Assembly: GCF_900107285.1 (NCBI RefSeq)
Contig: NZ_FNPK01000015.1
Span: 1 to 64,000, forward strand
Length of the DNA stretch: 64,000 nt
Direction: 5' to 3'
From: Acinetobacter kyonggiensis
GTDB lineage: Bacteria; Pseudomonadota; Gammaproteobacteria; Pseudomonadales; Moraxellaceae
Below the pieces are notes generated by a model. It was not told the DNA's origin. It did no database searches and saw only the letters and a list, made by a program, of their open reading frames with translations. This document shows, one piece after another, positions 10,491 through 19,570 of the stretch. How positions within the stretch are numbered: the stretch's first letter is position 1; the number at the start of each line of letters is the position of its first letter. The position numbers and the translations under genes are program-made.

Positions 10491-10542
10491 AGTCTAGGTG
10501 ATATAGATCGCCATCGTAGCACTGGTGATCTATTGCTAGACT
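10491..10542 (+). other. Strong two-part hairpin between transporter and porin
   Basis: AGTCTAG/CTAGACT (7 bp) encloses ATAGATC/GATCTAT (7 bp) and CCA/TGG. The structure lies 17 bases after the transporter stop with no T-run, so it is more likely a message-stability or attenuation element than a terminator. Confidence 0.6.
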
Positions 10543-10543
10543 C

Positions 10544-10583
10544 TTGTTGAACAATCATAAGTATTGTCGAATAATCATAAGTG
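10544..10583 (+). repeat. Tandem 20-bp direct repeat before the porin gene
   Basis: Two adjacent 20-base units match at 17 of 20 positions; each contains AATCATAAGT (10553-10562 and 10573-10582). The repeat ends nine bases before the porin ATG. Possible regulator or sRNA-binding site, or a recent duplication. Confidence 0.6.
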
Positions 10584-10591
10584 AGTTTAGG

Positions 10592-11902
10592 ATGAACACC
10601 ACGCAATTAACCCAACCAACAGTAAAACGTAACCTTATGATGAGCATGATTGCTTTAAGTATGGGTGGTATGAGTTTATCAACTCAAGCGCAAACCGAAC
10701 TACCAAGCAAGCAGAGTCAAGAAGTTGAACAGCTAAGACAAGAAGTCCAAGCTTTACGTGAGCTTATTGAACAACAAAAAGTACAGACAGCGCAGACTGC
10801 AACTGCCATTGCAGCGGTTCAACGCCCAGCGCCTGTGGCTATAGCACCTGTAGCAAAAACTGCCAAAGGTGCCGAGCTTAATTTTTACGGAAATGTTCGT
10901 TTAGATGCATCTTATCAATCTGAAGGTGGCGGTAATGTTAATATGCCGTACAATCAAATTAATTCGGTGCCACTGAAAGGAAATGCTGAAAACAGTGATC
11001 GCTTAAAATCGACATTGGCTGCTACCCGTTTAGGTGTTGATTTTAAAAGCCAAGTGGCTGATCAAGAAGTAAAGGGTAAAATTGAGGTGGATTTTCTGGG
11101 AGGAGCAAGCCTTGATAATTTACGTATCCGTCATGCTTACTTAACGTATGCCGATTGGCTCATTGGTCAAACTTGGTCAAATTTTGCAGTGCCTGATTAT
11201 ATGCCTGAAACCATAGATGCATTGGCCTATGTGGGTGGAGCTGTGAAACGTACTGCACAGGTACGTCATACCACTAAATTTACCCCACAAACCAATCTGG
11301 TTATGGCGCTTGAAGACCCGAAAGATGCTTCAATTACGCAACGTCTACCTGCTTTAACTGCACGTCTAAATCATCAATTTGCCAACAACTTTAATGTCAG
11401 TGCACGTGCCATGGGGCATGAAAAAAGAACCAATACAGATGAAGAAATGGCATGGGGTGTGGGTTTAGGGGCTAAGTACGAAGTGGTTCCGGGAACAACT
11501 TTAAAAGCAGACTACTACCATGTCAAAGGCGATAGCAGTTTTGTTTCATTTACGAACAGTGGCGTAGTGACACAGGCGGATGGTAGCCTTGTACAAAGTG
11601 AGTTTGATTCGATTACTGTCGGTCTTACTCAGCAGTTTAATGAGAAACTACGTGGTACTGTCGGTTATGGTTATATGACTTTTGATGAAGACCCAAACTA
11701 TATCAATGCATTAGCGGATAAAACGAAAGCCAATAAAGACTTATGGCAAGCTTGGGCAAATGTTTTTTATAGTCCAAGCAAGCCTTTAAGTTTTGGTCTT
11801 GAATATGTCTATGGTGAACGTGAAGCATTTGGTGCAGCACCAAATGGTAGCAAGACGGGTGAAGATAATCGTGTAAATGCAGTTGCCATCTATAACTTTT
11901 AA
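10592..11902 (+). CDS. DcaP-like trimeric outer-membrane porin
   Basis: This 436-residue protein has a signal peptide ending near TQA-Q, then a coiled-coil segment (SQEVEQLRQEVQALRELIEQ), an Ala/Pro linker and a beta-barrel beginning AELNFYGNVRLDASY and ending in Phe. That order is characteristic of DcaP-like porins of Acinetobacter, which pass dicarboxylates and other organic anions. Next to the BenK-like permease it probably admits aromatic acids across the outer membrane. The start at 10592 is followed by a normal signal peptide; the longer frame is not. Confidence 0.88.
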   Translation: MNTTQLTQPTVKRNLMMSMIALSMGGMSLSTQAQTELPSKQSQEVEQLRQEVQALRELIEQQKVQTAQTATAIAAVQRPAPVAIAPVAKTAKGAELNFYGNVRLDASYQSEGGGNVNMPYNQINSVPLKGNAENSDRLKSTLAATRLGVDFKSQVADQEVKGKIEVDFLGGASLDNLRIRHAYLTYADWLIGQTWSNFAVPDYMPETIDALAYVGGAVKRTAQVRHTTKFTPQTNLVMALEDPKDASITQRLPALTARLNHQFANNFNVSARAMGHEKRTNTDEEMAWGVGLGAKYEVVPGTTLKADYYHVKGDSSFVSFTNSGVVTQADGSLVQSEFDSITVGLTQQFNEKLRGTVGYGYMTFDEDPNYINALADKTKANKDLWQAWANVFYSPSKPLSFGLEYVYGEREAFGAAPNGSKTGEDNRVNAVAIYNF

Positions 11903-11923
11903 TCTTCTATAATTGCTAAAAAA

Positions 11924-11947
11924 AGCCTCTATTTGAAAATAGAGGCT
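11924..11947. terminator. Bidirectional terminator between porin and DUF4198 gene
   Basis: AGCCTCTAT/ATAGAGGCT with a six-base loop, flanked by A-run and T-run, so it can serve the plus-strand porin and the converging minus-strand gene. Confidence 0.85.
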
Positions 11948-11990
11948 TTTTTATATGAATCATTTTTTAGATTTTATCGACCCATCAACA

Positions 11991-12878
11991 TTATTCTGTA
12001 ACTTCTACAGTTAAACCATAAGTAAAGTTTTCAGTGGCTGGTTTTTTTGTCGCATCAGGATTTGCTTCTGGGTAAGCCGTGGTAATTAAATAAATACCTG
12101 ATTGCTCAAATTTAATTTCAACTTCGCCTTTAGCATTGGTTTTTACATGTGGCTGTTCGCGTTTTGCATTTGGCTCATAACTGCCTGCGCCTTTAAATAC
12201 ATCTACTTCAAGGTTTGGAACAGGTTTTCCATTCATTAATACTTGAGCTTTAAGTGACTCACCTGCATATAATTCATTTGGATGAGTCAATAATTTGAAT
12301 TCAAAGCCTTTTTTACTTGGTACTGGAATAGCAGTAGGTTTGCCCTTAGTGACATAACTTTCAGCAATAAAATGATTGGTCACTTCAAGGGTCTGTGCAT
12401 TTTCAGGAACCTGATCCGCTGCAATCACGCGTGGTGGTTGAGTATTGACAGGTGCTTTTGGTGTTGCGGCTGTTTCAGCAGGTTTATCCGCAGGTGCTTG
12501 CATTGGAGCACGAGCTGGGCGGACACGCAACCAACGACCATCAACCAATGCATATTTGCCATTATTACCCACTGCATCTTGTGTGCGGATACGGTAAGTA
12601 CCTTCTTTCGGTAAATCAAATTCTGCAATATTAAAGCGTTTTAACGCAGCAGCAGCATTGATCGGTTTTTGTTGACCATCAGGTTCAGTAATGACATAAG
12701 TGGTTTTAAAATTATTTCCTGCAACAAAGAATTTTTCTATCGTGATGCCACTTTGGAACGTTATGCTTTGCGCTGCTTTGGTGTCAAACACTTCAGGAAG
12801 CAGAAATGGACTCATGGTATGTGCATGACTAAGTACAGGTAATGACGTAAGTAAAGCAATTTTGAACCAATGTTTCAT
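11991..12878 (-). CDS. DUF4198-type periplasmic protein
   Basis: This 295-residue exported protein has a signal peptide (MKHWFKIALLTSLPVLSHAHT) and resembles the DUF4198 family, which is often beside metal-uptake and PepSY genes. A Pro/Ala-rich linker at about 120-150 separates an N-terminal beta domain from a C-terminal Ig-like one. A GGAG lies upstream of the ATG. It diverges from the ApbE-DUF2271 gene across a Fur-like site, so it is likely iron-repressed. Its biochemical role is unknown. Confidence 0.8.
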   Translation of the reverse strand: MKHWFKIALLTSLPVLSHAHTMSPFLLPEVFDTKAAQSITFQSGITIEKFFVAGNNFKTTYVITEPDGQQKPINAAAALKRFNIAEFDLPKEGTYRIRTQDAVGNNGKYALVDGRWLRVRPARAPMQAPADKPAETAATPKAPVNTQPPRVIAADQVPENAQTLEVTNHFIAESYVTKGKPTAIPVPSKKGFEFKLLTHPNELYAGESLKAQVLMNGKPVPNLEVDVFKGAGSYEPNAKREQPHVKTNAKGEVEIKFEQSGIYLITTAYPEANPDATKKPATENFTYGLTVEVTE

Positions 12879-12930
12879 TGTTTGAGACTCCAGATCAACT
12901 TTATTTAATAGAATGCACGTAATCTACTTG

Positions 12931-12949
12931 ATAACTACTATCATTATCA
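12931..12949. promoter_or_regulatory. Fur box between divergent genes
   Basis: The 19 bases match the GATAAT-based Fur consensus at 15 positions, with the right half ATCATTATC intact. It lies 53 bp before the DUF4198 start and 35 bp before the ApbE-DUF2271 start, so both directions may be iron-repressed. Confidence 0.75.
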
Positions 12950-12983
12950 ATAAAATTCATTAAAAATATTCCGGAGAATCAGC

Positions 12984-14543
12984 ATGTCATCTGCTGTTAG
13001 AAATTTTTATCCTATTCGTAAGGCATTTCGTCTTTCGCCATTGGTCATGGCGTTGGCACTGATTTCTCCTTTTCACACAAATGCTGCTGAGCAAAGTGAA
13101 AAAATAGAACAATCAGAACAGATTGCAACACAAACACATCGTTTCCATCGTGACCATATATTGGGTACGTCTTTAGATGTAGTGGTTCAAGGTGCTTCTA
13201 AGCAAGATGCCAAACGTGCTTTAGATGCCATTCAAAAAGAAATTAGCCAATTAGATCAGGTGTTGTCGACATGGCGTGATGACAGTGAAATTACGGCTTT
13301 AAATAACAATAAACAGGCGAATGTTTCAGCAGAACTTTTTGAGGTGATTGCAGCTTGTGAAACTTGGCGTGATAAAACTTGTGGTGCTTTTGATGCACGA
13401 TTGGGGCAACTCATTACCTTGTGGGAACAATCACAAGGTGTGGTTAAACTGGATGAAGTAACTCGTACACAAGTGTTAAATCAGTTGCAATCTGACAGTG
13501 TCAACTTAGACGCAGAACAGCGTAGCATCGCAATTGATTCAGCTGTGAAATTTGCACCTGATGCCTATGCGAAAGGTTACATTATTGACCGTGCATTGGT
13601 TGCAGCACGTCAAGCCGTACCAAGCATTGAAGGTTTGTTGGTTGATATTGGGGGTGATATCCGTGTCTGGGGTAATGCACCGCAAAAAGAGGGCTGGAAA
13701 ATTGGGGTGCAAGATGCCTTTGCGCATAATGACAATAGCGCGCCACAACAAGTTTTGAATTTAAATGATCAAGCGATTGCATTTAGTGGACAGGGCTACC
13801 GTACATTGGCAAGACAAAGTCATTTACTTGACGCAAAAACTGGTATGCCTTTACAACATGTTGAACAATGTGTCGTGGTCGGAACGTGTGCCGCAGATGC
13901 CGATGCTTTAGCCACGGCTTTAGCTGCAATGAGCCCAGCAGAAGGCTTAGAGTTGATTGAGGCACTTATTGGTTATGAAGCTAAACTGACTTTAACCGAT
14001 GGGCAAGCTCATCAAAGTTCGGGCTGGAACAGCTTGGTTCAAATGCCACAAAATGCAGAAATGCATACTGTCGCAGCGAGTCAATCCGCAGCTAAATGGC
14101 CAGCAGGCTATCAAGCCGTGATTGACTTGACGATTCCTAAAATGGATGTGGAAAAATACCGCGCGCCTTATGTTTCGGTCTGGGTCACGGATGCCAATAA
14201 GCAAATTGTCCGTACTTTGGCAGTTTGGGGTAAAGATGAGAAATGGATTAACTCCAACTATGTTTGGTGGCGCCGTTATGGTCGTCAAATGCCAAACTTG
14301 GATGCAACGGCTAAACCATCACGTCAGCCTGGTCAGTACAAGTTAGCTTGGGATGGTAAAGATGAAACTGGTAAAGCAGTAGCGGCAGGAAAGTACCTGA
14401 TTCATATTGAAACATCACGTGAGCATGGCGAGCATTCTTATCAAACTTTTGCTTTGGATGTTAAAGCCAAAGGCTCAAACCAAACCCTACCTGCGCAAAA
14501 AGAAATTGGTGCAGTCAAACTTAATTTTCAGAAAGTGAACTAA
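12984..14543 (+). CDS. Secreted FAD:protein FMN transferase (ApbE) fused to DUF2271
   Basis: This 519-residue protein has a signal peptide to about residue 35. The ApbE domain (about 45-330) shows TWRDDSEI, FDARLGQL, DAYAKGYIIDRAL and the GGD of VDIGGDIRVWG; ApbE covalently attaches FMN to Thr/Ser of extracytoplasmic redox proteins. The C-terminal DUF2271 domain (about 350-510, with WVTDANKQIVRTLAVWG and GKYLIHIETSREHG) has unknown activity. GGAG lies seven bases before the ATG. It is followed by a PepSY protein and a flavin reductase, a known type of flavinylation cluster. Confidence 0.88.
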   Translation: MSSAVRNFYPIRKAFRLSPLVMALALISPFHTNAAEQSEKIEQSEQIATQTHRFHRDHILGTSLDVVVQGASKQDAKRALDAIQKEISQLDQVLSTWRDDSEITALNNNKQANVSAELFEVIAACETWRDKTCGAFDARLGQLITLWEQSQGVVKLDEVTRTQVLNQLQSDSVNLDAEQRSIAIDSAVKFAPDAYAKGYIIDRALVAARQAVPSIEGLLVDIGGDIRVWGNAPQKEGWKIGVQDAFAHNDNSAPQQVLNLNDQAIAFSGQGYRTLARQSHLLDAKTGMPLQHVEQCVVVGTCAADADALATALAAMSPAEGLELIEALIGYEAKLTLTDGQAHQSSGWNSLVQMPQNAEMHTVAASQSAAKWPAGYQAVIDLTIPKMDVEKYRAPYVSVWVTDANKQIVRTLAVWGKDEKWINSNYVWWRRYGRQMPNLDATAKPSRQPGQYKLAWDGKDETGKAVAAGKYLIHIETSREHGEHSYQTFALDVKAKGSNQTLPAQKEIGAVKLNFQKVN

Positions 14544-14553
14544 GGCTTAATTC

Positions 14554-15144
14554 GTGTATCAACGTCGTGATTTTTACCGCCATTCACGCTATGTGCATGG
14601 CTGGCTTTCTGCTTTCGCATTTTTGACTTTACTGTTTTTTTCTGTGACAGGATTATTGTTAAATCATCCTGAGTGGTTTGAACCCGCAAAAACAGAACAA
14701 ACCACTCAATTGATTTTGCCTGAGTCCGTTTTAAAGTCGATCAAGCAGCAAGAAAACCCAAGCGATGCTATTTTAAATTACGTGCGCCAACAGCAAAATG
14801 TGGTGGGACGTTATCAAAGTAGTGAAGTGATGGACAATGAAGTGATGATTCGCTTAGAAAGTCCTGCTGGCGCGACAGATATTTGGGTTATGGCAGATAC
14901 TGGTGAAACGGAAATTACTCAAAAACCAGCTTCAACAGTCTCTATGCTGAATGATTTACACCGTGGTAAAAATTCAGGTTCGGCTTGGAGCTGGCTCATT
15001 GATATCAGTGCTATTGTTGTGATCGCATTGTCCTTAGTCGGCTATATTCTATTTTTAAGCATTAAAACCCGCTTGGTTACTCATCTTGTGCTTACTGCTG
15101 CAAGCTTAGCGTTGATTATTTTGCTGATTTGGTCTGCGGTATAG
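14554..15144 (+). CDS. PepSY-associated inner-membrane protein
   Basis: This 196-residue protein has an N-terminal membrane helix (HGWLSAFAFLTLLFFSVTG), an extracytoplasmic PepSY-like domain and two C-terminal helices after LHRGKNSGSAWSW. That is the short form of the PepSY-TM family found with iron uptake and flavin-based electron transfer. It uses a GTG start with AAGG eight bases upstream. It is 10 bases after the ApbE-DUF2271 gene and is a candidate electron relay or flavinylation target; neither is proven by the sequence. Confidence 0.8.
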   Translation: MYQRRDFYRHSRYVHGWLSAFAFLTLLFFSVTGLLLNHPEWFEPAKTEQTTQLILPESVLKSIKQQENPSDAILNYVRQQQNVVGRYQSSEVMDNEVMIRLESPAGATDIWVMADTGETEITQKPASTVSMLNDLHRGKNSGSAWSWLIDISAIVVIALSLVGYILFLSIKTRLVTHLVLTAASLALIILLIWSAV

Positions 15145-15157
15145 GTAATATCATTTA

Positions 15158-16648
15158 ATGACATATTCTGTGGCTGTTGTTTTAATTGCATTAGTGAGCT
15201 TACTGGTGCTTTATGTCGTGATCATTGCTTACCTGATTCTAAGTAATCGTTTAAACAATCGTAAGCAAAAACGGCTAGCGACTTTCAATCAAAATGATTA
15301 TTTGATAGTTTTCGCCAGTCAGTCTGGTCAGGCAGAGAATATTGCTCAGCAGACGGCACAACAGTTACACGCTGCGGGGCAAAAGGTCAGCCTTGTCGAT
15401 ATGCAATATTTGACAGTAGAACAATTGTGCCAAGCTCAGAAAGTGCTCTGGTGTGTCAGTACTTATGGTGAAGGAGATGCGCCTGATACTGCACAGTTCG
15501 CAATCAAGCACATCTTTCAGCATGCAAATTTAGATTTGTCACATCAGTCTTATGCAATTTTAGCTTTAGGGGATAAACGCTATAGCCATTTTTGTCGTTT
15601 TGGACAAGTTTTAGATCAACATTTACAGCAGTCCCATGCTCAAGCTTTATTTGAAATGGTGTGTATCGATCATTTAAAACAGGCCGATTTAGATTGCTGG
15701 CTCAAACAATTAGAACAGTTAAGCGCGCAAAAATTATCTCGAATAGCACAACAGAATGATTGGACTTCATTGATTTTAAAAAATCGAACTTGTCTCAATA
15801 GCGGCAGTCAAGGCAATCCAATTTACCAAATTCAGCTCTCCTATGATGATGCTCTAAGCTGGTCATCTGGAGATATTCTTGAAATTCAGTGCGGGAACTC
15901 GCTTAAAGAGATACAGTGTTTTTTAGCCGCACAGCAACAAACAGTCAACGAAAATTCAGTTGCGATATTGCAGTTTAAAGATTTAAGACAATTACCAGAG
16001 CAACGCCCTAATGAATCCTTTCAAGATTGGATTTTAGCTTTTGATGATTTAGCAATACGTGAATATTCGATTGCCAGTATTCCTGAACAAAAAATATTAG
16101 AATTGGTGGTACGACAGGAAAAAACAGTAACTGGTCTTGGTTTAGGTTCAGGCTGGTTAACCGAGCATGCTGTACTTGGGCAAATCATTACTGCAAAAAT
16201 TCGTTCTAATCCATCATTTCATTTAAAAGCATCGAAACAACCGCTTATTTTGGTTGGTAATGGCACTGGTATTGCTGGCTTAGTGGCTCATTTGGCGCAA
16301 CAACAACAATACGGCAATCGGCAGAACTGGCTTATTTTTGGTGAGCGCCAACAGCAATTTGATCATCTTTATAAACAGCAGATTGGGCTGTGGCAAGAAC
16401 AAGGTTTCTTACCCGATGTGGACTATGCTTTTTCCCGTGATCAAACTGAAAAAGTGTATGTACAGCATATTTTACAACAGAAATCGGAACAGCTTGTAAA
16501 TTGGATAGAAGCGGGTGCCGCAATTTATGTCTGTGGTAGCTTAAAAGGAATGGCACAAGAGGTGGAGAAAACTTTGATCAATATTTTAGATGCAGAACAA
16601 CTAGAACAGTTAAAGAAAAACAAGCGTTATCAACGTGATATTTATTAA
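15158..16648 (+). CDS. Membrane-anchored flavodoxin/NADPH-flavin reductase (CysJ-like)
   Basis: This 496-residue protein has one N-terminal membrane helix (about 5-28). A flavodoxin domain follows with FASQSGQAENIA and STYGEGDAPD. The FNR half has an FAD-site REYSIAS, a nucleotide-site GNGTGIAGLVA and the terminal YVCGSLKGMAQEV. The order is that of sulfite-reductase-alpha/cytochrome P450 reductase proteins, but tethered to the membrane. It probably passes NADPH electrons to the PepSY protein and its exported flavin partner. It is 13 bases after the PepSY gene. Confidence 0.87.
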   Translation: MTYSVAVVLIALVSLLVLYVVIIAYLILSNRLNNRKQKRLATFNQNDYLIVFASQSGQAENIAQQTAQQLHAAGQKVSLVDMQYLTVEQLCQAQKVLWCVSTYGEGDAPDTAQFAIKHIFQHANLDLSHQSYAILALGDKRYSHFCRFGQVLDQHLQQSHAQALFEMVCIDHLKQADLDCWLKQLEQLSAQKLSRIAQQNDWTSLILKNRTCLNSGSQGNPIYQIQLSYDDALSWSSGDILEIQCGNSLKEIQCFLAAQQQTVNENSVAILQFKDLRQLPEQRPNESFQDWILAFDDLAIREYSIASIPEQKILELVVRQEKTVTGLGLGSGWLTEHAVLGQIITAKIRSNPSFHLKASKQPLILVGNGTGIAGLVAHLAQQQQYGNRQNWLIFGERQQQFDHLYKQQIGLWQEQGFLPDVDYAFSRDQTEKVYVQHILQQKSEQLVNWIEAGAAIYVCGSLKGMAQEVEKTLINILDAEQLEQLKKNKRYQRDIY

Positions 16649-16788
16649 CAAACTTAAATTAAGTAGCATTCAGCACAGTGAAAATTAAGATACTTGATTT
16701 GCTAAATATCAATTAAGCACTTTGCGTATTCATTTATCTATGCTAATTAAGCAATATTAATTTAAATAATGACGATAGGTTTTAAAAA

Positions 16789-17277
16789 ATGAGTCAAGTA
16801 GACCAAAATGTCTATCAGAATTCAGTAGCTCCAATTCATAATCGACTTTTTTTTCGTTTATTTCAGGCTAGCAATACCTTAGATCGCCAATGTCAGAAAG
16901 AATTAGGTATTTCATCTATACATTGGGCTGTTTTGGGGGCTTTATCACGGCCATCAGTTAAGACGGGCATGTCTTTTTCTGACTTAACCAATTATTTAGG
17001 GGTTAGCCGACAAAGTTTGGATGGCGTATTAAAGCGTCTTGAACGCGATGGGGAAGTTCAACGTGTTAGCGATACACAGGATCGTCGGGTTAAAAATGTA
17101 GCCCTCACTGAAAATGGTCAACATGCATGGGTACAATTACAACTTAAAGTTGCTGATTTTTATCAACAAACTTTCGAAGGTTTTTTATTTGATGACATGG
17201 TGACACTTGCTCATTTAATGAATAAATTAAATGCCAGTATTGCGAAAGTGAATCTGACGGATTCAGAGCTAAAATAA
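16789..17277 (+). CDS. MarR-family transcriptional regulator
   Basis: This 162-residue protein has the MarR winged helix: LGVSRQSLDGVLKRLERDGEV as recognition region and the wing DTQDRRVKNVALTENG. The ligand is unknown; the next gene on the same strand is an aromatic-acid transporter 660 bp away, so an aromatic effector is plausible. A TTGAT/ATCAA inverted repeat at 16694-16712 lies upstream and could be its operator, but it is short. Confidence 0.85.
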   Translation: MSQVDQNVYQNSVAPIHNRLFFRLFQASNTLDRQCQKELGISSIHWAVLGALSRPSVKTGMSFSDLTNYLGVSRQSLDGVLKRLERDGEVQRVSDTQDRRVKNVALTENGQHAWVQLQLKVADFYQQTFEGFLFDDMVTLAHLMNKLNASIAKVNLTDSELK

Positions 17278-17325
17278 AATCTGATCGACTACAGTTCCCA
17301 AATGTATTGATTCTTTTTTCATACC

Positions 17326-17352
17326 AGCTAAATCTTTTAGATTTAGCTTTTT
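17326..17352 (+). terminator. Terminator after the MarR gene
   Basis: AGCTAAATCT/AGATTTAGCT, a perfect 10-bp stem with a three-base loop, then a T-run. Confidence 0.8.
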
Positions 17353-17937
17353 ATTTGGCAAATTTATCACAACTCACAGAGAAAACTGCTCATTGGGCAA
17401 ATTATTATTCTATTGAACCATAATCACTGCATATTCAATCTATTAAAATATCATCACGTGAAATTTCATTTATTATTCCAATATTACTTTTATGTTTTTA
17501 ATTTAGCGCAACAAATTTAGTAAAAAATGCCTTAAATCCGATCTGTTTAAATCATCATTATTTATCAATTAAAATTCACGAATAGGTCAGTTAGATGATA
17601 TTTAAACTTTAAATCAAAATTATATCTTATTGAATTATATAAAATAAAAAATAAATTAAAAAAATATATGTAATGCTGTTGACATATATTGGCTTTATAA
17701 TTAGTTTGTTTACTTATTCTATGTTTTAGATGGGGTATAGACCAGATCAAAAAATTAAATGGAAATGGATTCCCTGATTGAAATGGCTTGAAAAATTTTA
17801 AATCGAAAAAATCTCTGATGAGAATAAGTACAGTTTTTAAAAAAATGGATAAAAATTAGGAAAACTCAAAAAAATGATTTTTTCTAAAAATATTTAGAAC
17901 AATTAATGTAATGATCATAAATATCAAGGAGATGATT
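17353..17937. other. AT-rich gap before the second MFS transporter
   Basis: I see no gene here. The DNA is very AT-rich. A TTGACA at about 17679 is followed by TATAAT after only 11 bases, which is the wrong spacing for a standard promoter. The gap must hold the promoter of the 17938 transporter, but I cannot place it. Confidence 0.5.
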
Positions 17938-19311
17938 ATGCAGTACATAGATGTACATAAAGTTGCAGATGAAGCGAAATTTAATAAGTTTCATGCAAAA
18001 GTGCTAGCTTGGTGTTTTATCATTATTATTATCGACGGATATGATATTGCAGTTGCTGGAGCTGCCTTGCCTTCTATTATGACCGAAATGGGCGTGACTG
18101 CCTCGACGGCTGGTTTTATGGCCAGTTCTGCACTTTTCGGCATGATGTTTGGCGCCATATTTCTAGGTGCATTGTCGGATAAAATTGGCCGCCGATTGAC
18201 CATCGCAATTTGTGTATTTTTATTCAGTGTTTTTACCGCAGCTGCTGGTTTAGCCAATGACCCAGTGACCTTTAGTATTTTGCGTTTTATCGCTGGATTA
18301 GGCATTGGAGGGGTGATGCCGAATATTGTTGCCCAAATGACAGAGTATTCTCCTAAAAAAATCCGCAGTTTAATGACCACATTTATGTTCTCAGGTTATG
18401 CCATTGGCGGTATTTTAGCAGCGGTTATTGGTAAACAATTCATTGTTGAGTTTGGCTGGCAAGTGGTGTTTTTTGCTGCGGGTGTTCCTGTTTTACTACT
18501 GCCATTTATTATGAAATCAATGCCTGAATCTTTGGCTTATTTATTAAAACGTCAAAATCAGCAAGATTTACAAAAAGTAGTTAAGGACATTAACCCAACT
18601 ATTCAAATGAACACTTCGGTTGAATTTACCCAAACCATAAAAGCGGATAATGAACACACTCCAATGGTTCAACTCTTTAAAGAGGGTCGTTCATTTAGTA
18701 CCTTAATGTTCTGGGGAGCGTATTTTACTGGCCTATTCATGGTTTATGCCTTAAGCACATGGTTAACCAAATTGATGGCAATGTCAGGTTATACCTTAGG
18801 TTCTGCTTTAAGTTTTGTTATTGCGTTAAATGTCGGTGCAGTTGCAGGTTGTATTATCGGTGGAGGGTTGGCAGACCGTTTCCATATTAAATGGGTTCTG
18901 GTCTGTATGTATGGGTTGGGCAGTGTGTTTTTGTATATGATGACCTTACCAATGCCAATTGAAGTATTGTATTTCAACATCGGTATGGTGGGTGCATGTA
19001 CAACAGGTGCTCAAATTGTGGCTTATGCATATTGTGGTCAATTCTATCCAAGTGGAATTCGTGCCACTGGTATTGGCATGGCAGCGGGTATTGGTCGTAT
19101 GGGTGCAATTCTTTCACCAGTATTGATTGGTTTCATTGTTGCGCTAAATCTACCTATTGAACAAAATTTCATGGTGATTGCAGCGGCAGGTTTAATTGGC
19201 GCAGTGGCATTATCCTTTATTAATCACAATCGTTCTGATGCGGTATTAAGTAGTCTTAAAACTCCACCAACAGAAAATATGAATTATATAAAAGAGCCAC
19301 TTAAAGAATAA
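17938..19311 (+). CDS. Aromatic acid MFS transporter (AAHS family), second copy
   Basis: This 457-residue protein is closely related to the transporter at 9100 and to known BenK: VADEAKFNKFHAKVLAWC, DGYDIAVAGAALP, SDKIGRR and GIGGVMPNIVAQMTEY. It has twelve predicted helices. The ATG at 17938 has AAGGAG six bases before it; an ATG two codons earlier abuts the site. Substrate unknown; benzoate, muconate or hydroxybenzoate are possible. It is monocistronic and ends at a strong terminator. The MarR protein upstream may regulate it. Confidence 0.85.
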   Translation: MQYIDVHKVADEAKFNKFHAKVLAWCFIIIIIDGYDIAVAGAALPSIMTEMGVTASTAGFMASSALFGMMFGAIFLGALSDKIGRRLTIAICVFLFSVFTAAAGLANDPVTFSILRFIAGLGIGGVMPNIVAQMTEYSPKKIRSLMTTFMFSGYAIGGILAAVIGKQFIVEFGWQVVFFAAGVPVLLLPFIMKSMPESLAYLLKRQNQQDLQKVVKDINPTIQMNTSVEFTQTIKADNEHTPMVQLFKEGRSFSTLMFWGAYFTGLFMVYALSTWLTKLMAMSGYTLGSALSFVIALNVGAVAGCIIGGGLADRFHIKWVLVCMYGLGSVFLYMMTLPMPIEVLYFNIGMVGACTTGAQIVAYAYCGQFYPSGIRATGIGMAAGIGRMGAILSPVLIGFIVALNLPIEQNFMVIAAAGLIGAVALSFINHNRSDAVLSSLKTPPTENMNYIKEPLKE

Positions 19312-19330
19312 ATTGGTTAAATAATTTTAT

Positions 19331-19392
19331 AGCCTGAAACTTATTTTATACATGATATTCATCAATCATTAAAATAAGTTTCAGGCTTTTTT
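19331..19392 (+). terminator. Terminator after the second MFS transporter
   Basis: A perfect 18-bp stem (19331-19348 with 19370-19387) and a 21-base loop, followed by a T-run. Confidence 0.85.
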
Positions 19393-19411
19393 GTTGAATA
19401 AATTTCTTTCA

Positions 19412-19570
19412 TCACTCATTTATACCCAACTCAATACCATAAATTCCGGCAATCAAATTGAATTTTAAATCGCATCTTTTATCGTTATTTCGATAGTACT
19501 GTGGACGTATTTTGAAGGTTTTAAGTACCCTAAATACATGTCCCATACCTATGGTTCTTTTATTGGAATT
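19412..19570 (-). pseudogene. IS5-family transposase remnant (C-terminus)
   Basis: Read on the minus strand, one open frame of 52 codons ends in TGA at 19412. It contains GHVFRVLKTFKIRPQYYRN and LKFNLIAGIYGIEL, the typical C-terminal end of an IS5-type DDE transposase. No upstream part is readable; a stop lies a few codons before 19570, and no terminal inverted repeats could be matched. It is a decayed fragment of an old insertion. Confidence 0.7.

Noticed and set aside
17675..17705. TTGACA followed by TATAAT before the second transporter
   Set aside because: The spacing is 11 bases instead of about 17, so it is not a credible sigma70 promoter.
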